NCBI GenBank assembly: GCA_963576725.1
Contig: OY755244.1
Coordinates: forward strand, 84,625,121 to 84,689,120
Reading direction: 5' to 3'
From: Azorinus chamasolen
Taxonomy: Eukaryota > Mollusca > Bivalvia > Cardiida > Solecurtidae
Length of the DNA: 64,000 nucleotides
Shown here: positions 63,631 to 64,000 of the stretch, piece after piece
Layout: every line of letters starts with the position of its first letter
How positions within the stretch are numbered: the first letter of the stretch is position 1
The notes under the pieces: model-generated
Seen by the model: the letters and a program-made list of their open reading frames with translations, nothing else
The model's database searches: none
What the model was told of the DNA's origin: nothing
Program-made: the position numbers and the translations under genes

Positions 63631-64000
63631 GGTTCTCACGGATACAATTCATTAACATTATTTAGAGCGACGCTGCTGCTGGGGGTTTTTATCCTTTTAA
63701 TGCTGAATATTCATTGTTTGATTATACATGTATAGTCATTTCAGTATAAAACGGCTTAATTTTTGCCAGATTGAGAATAAAAAAGTACAGATCCTGATCA
63801 GATGGCTTCTTTATGAGCCGGTTTTTGTGCAGATCATTTGTCCACTGTAAACTTGTAACAAAGCGACCCTTTTACAGTCGGTAGCTACGCTTCCCTCTTT
63901 GCTTGCGCGATGACAGGCCGAGGGTAGTACTCTATGATGGTATACTCTTAAACCTGGATACAGGATGAGCTTACCAGACTCATGTATTACTTTTTCCCTG
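63631..64000. other. No gene; T2 remnant
   Basis: A decayed T2 arm (TACAGATCCTGATCAGATGG) lies at 63786-63808. The window ends in CTTTTTCCCTG, which may be the start of another T-class end. Confidence 0.35.

Noticed and set aside
1..64000. Palindromes as bacterial-type terminators, attachment sites or origins
   Set aside because: The hairpins occur as dispersed families with transposon-like ends in a spliceosomal-intron genome, unrelated to gene ends except in the two cases reported.

Overview
The window looks like genomic DNA of a marine bivalve (inferred, fairly confident; species not claimed). It is AT-rich and gene-poor, with spliceosomal splice sites, no operons and no bacterial-style gene packing. 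Several repeats resemble families I know as common in bivalve genomes: elements with tandem-repeat cores ending in GACA/GACG microsatellite, a repeat carrying CACAAACACATCTT, and a SINE-like GAGTTGGGTTTTACG repeat.

Three convincing genes are present, all on the minus strand and each with an uninterrupted coding region. Two (22364-25249, 961 aa; 54546-57230, 894 aa) are close paralogues, about 29 kb apart, of a multi-pass membrane protein with a cysteine-containing ectodomain. I do not recognise the family. Both have a 3' splice site at or just before the ATG. The third (43407-44561, 384 aa) is an alpha-1,2-fucosyltransferase-type enzyme of family GT11. No transposase, reverse transcriptase, rRNA or intact tRNA gene was found.

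Most of the rest is short non-autonomous elements. I use these labels. T-class elements are bounded by TTAA plus CCCTTT-type inverted ends, which is piggyBac-like. T1 has a palindrome containing GGATCCAGATGAGACGCCGAG. T2 has a palindrome containing AGATCAGACGGCTCC; T2b is a T2 with a different flank. T3 has a palindrome containing AGAGCATTTGCTCC. P-class elements are bounded by TA plus CAGTAAAACC-type ends, which is pogo/Tc1-like. P1 has a palindrome containing AACAGAACGCTCC, P2 contains GCAGAAAGCTCC, and P3 covers other TA-type elements with a similar core. Nearly all carry a long central palindrome, and T2, T3, P1, P2 and P3 share the apex GCTCC-TATA-GGAGC. Elements are often joined at a shared TTAA or nested.

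Layout: 1-13.2 kb, element mosaic with minisatellites. 13.25-19.5 kb, first copy of an old direct segmental duplication. 19.6-22.3 kb, elements. 22.4-25.2 kb, membrane gene 1. 25.5-27.2 kb, elements. 27.3-32.4 kb, second duplication copy with a different set of insertions. 32.6-43 kb, elements, including an 828-bp foldback element with 9-bp target duplication and a 40-bp tandem array. 43.4-44.6 kb, fucosyltransferase, flanked on both sides by copies of a 282-bp repeat. 45-54 kb, elements and a 56-bp tandem array. 54.5-57.2 kb, membrane gene 2, whose last codons and stop lie inside a T2-type palindrome. 57.3-64 kb, sparse sequence with further elements.

There is no evidence that the three genes work together. 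The two paralogues probably share a function at a cellular membrane; the fucosyltransferase would act in the Golgi.
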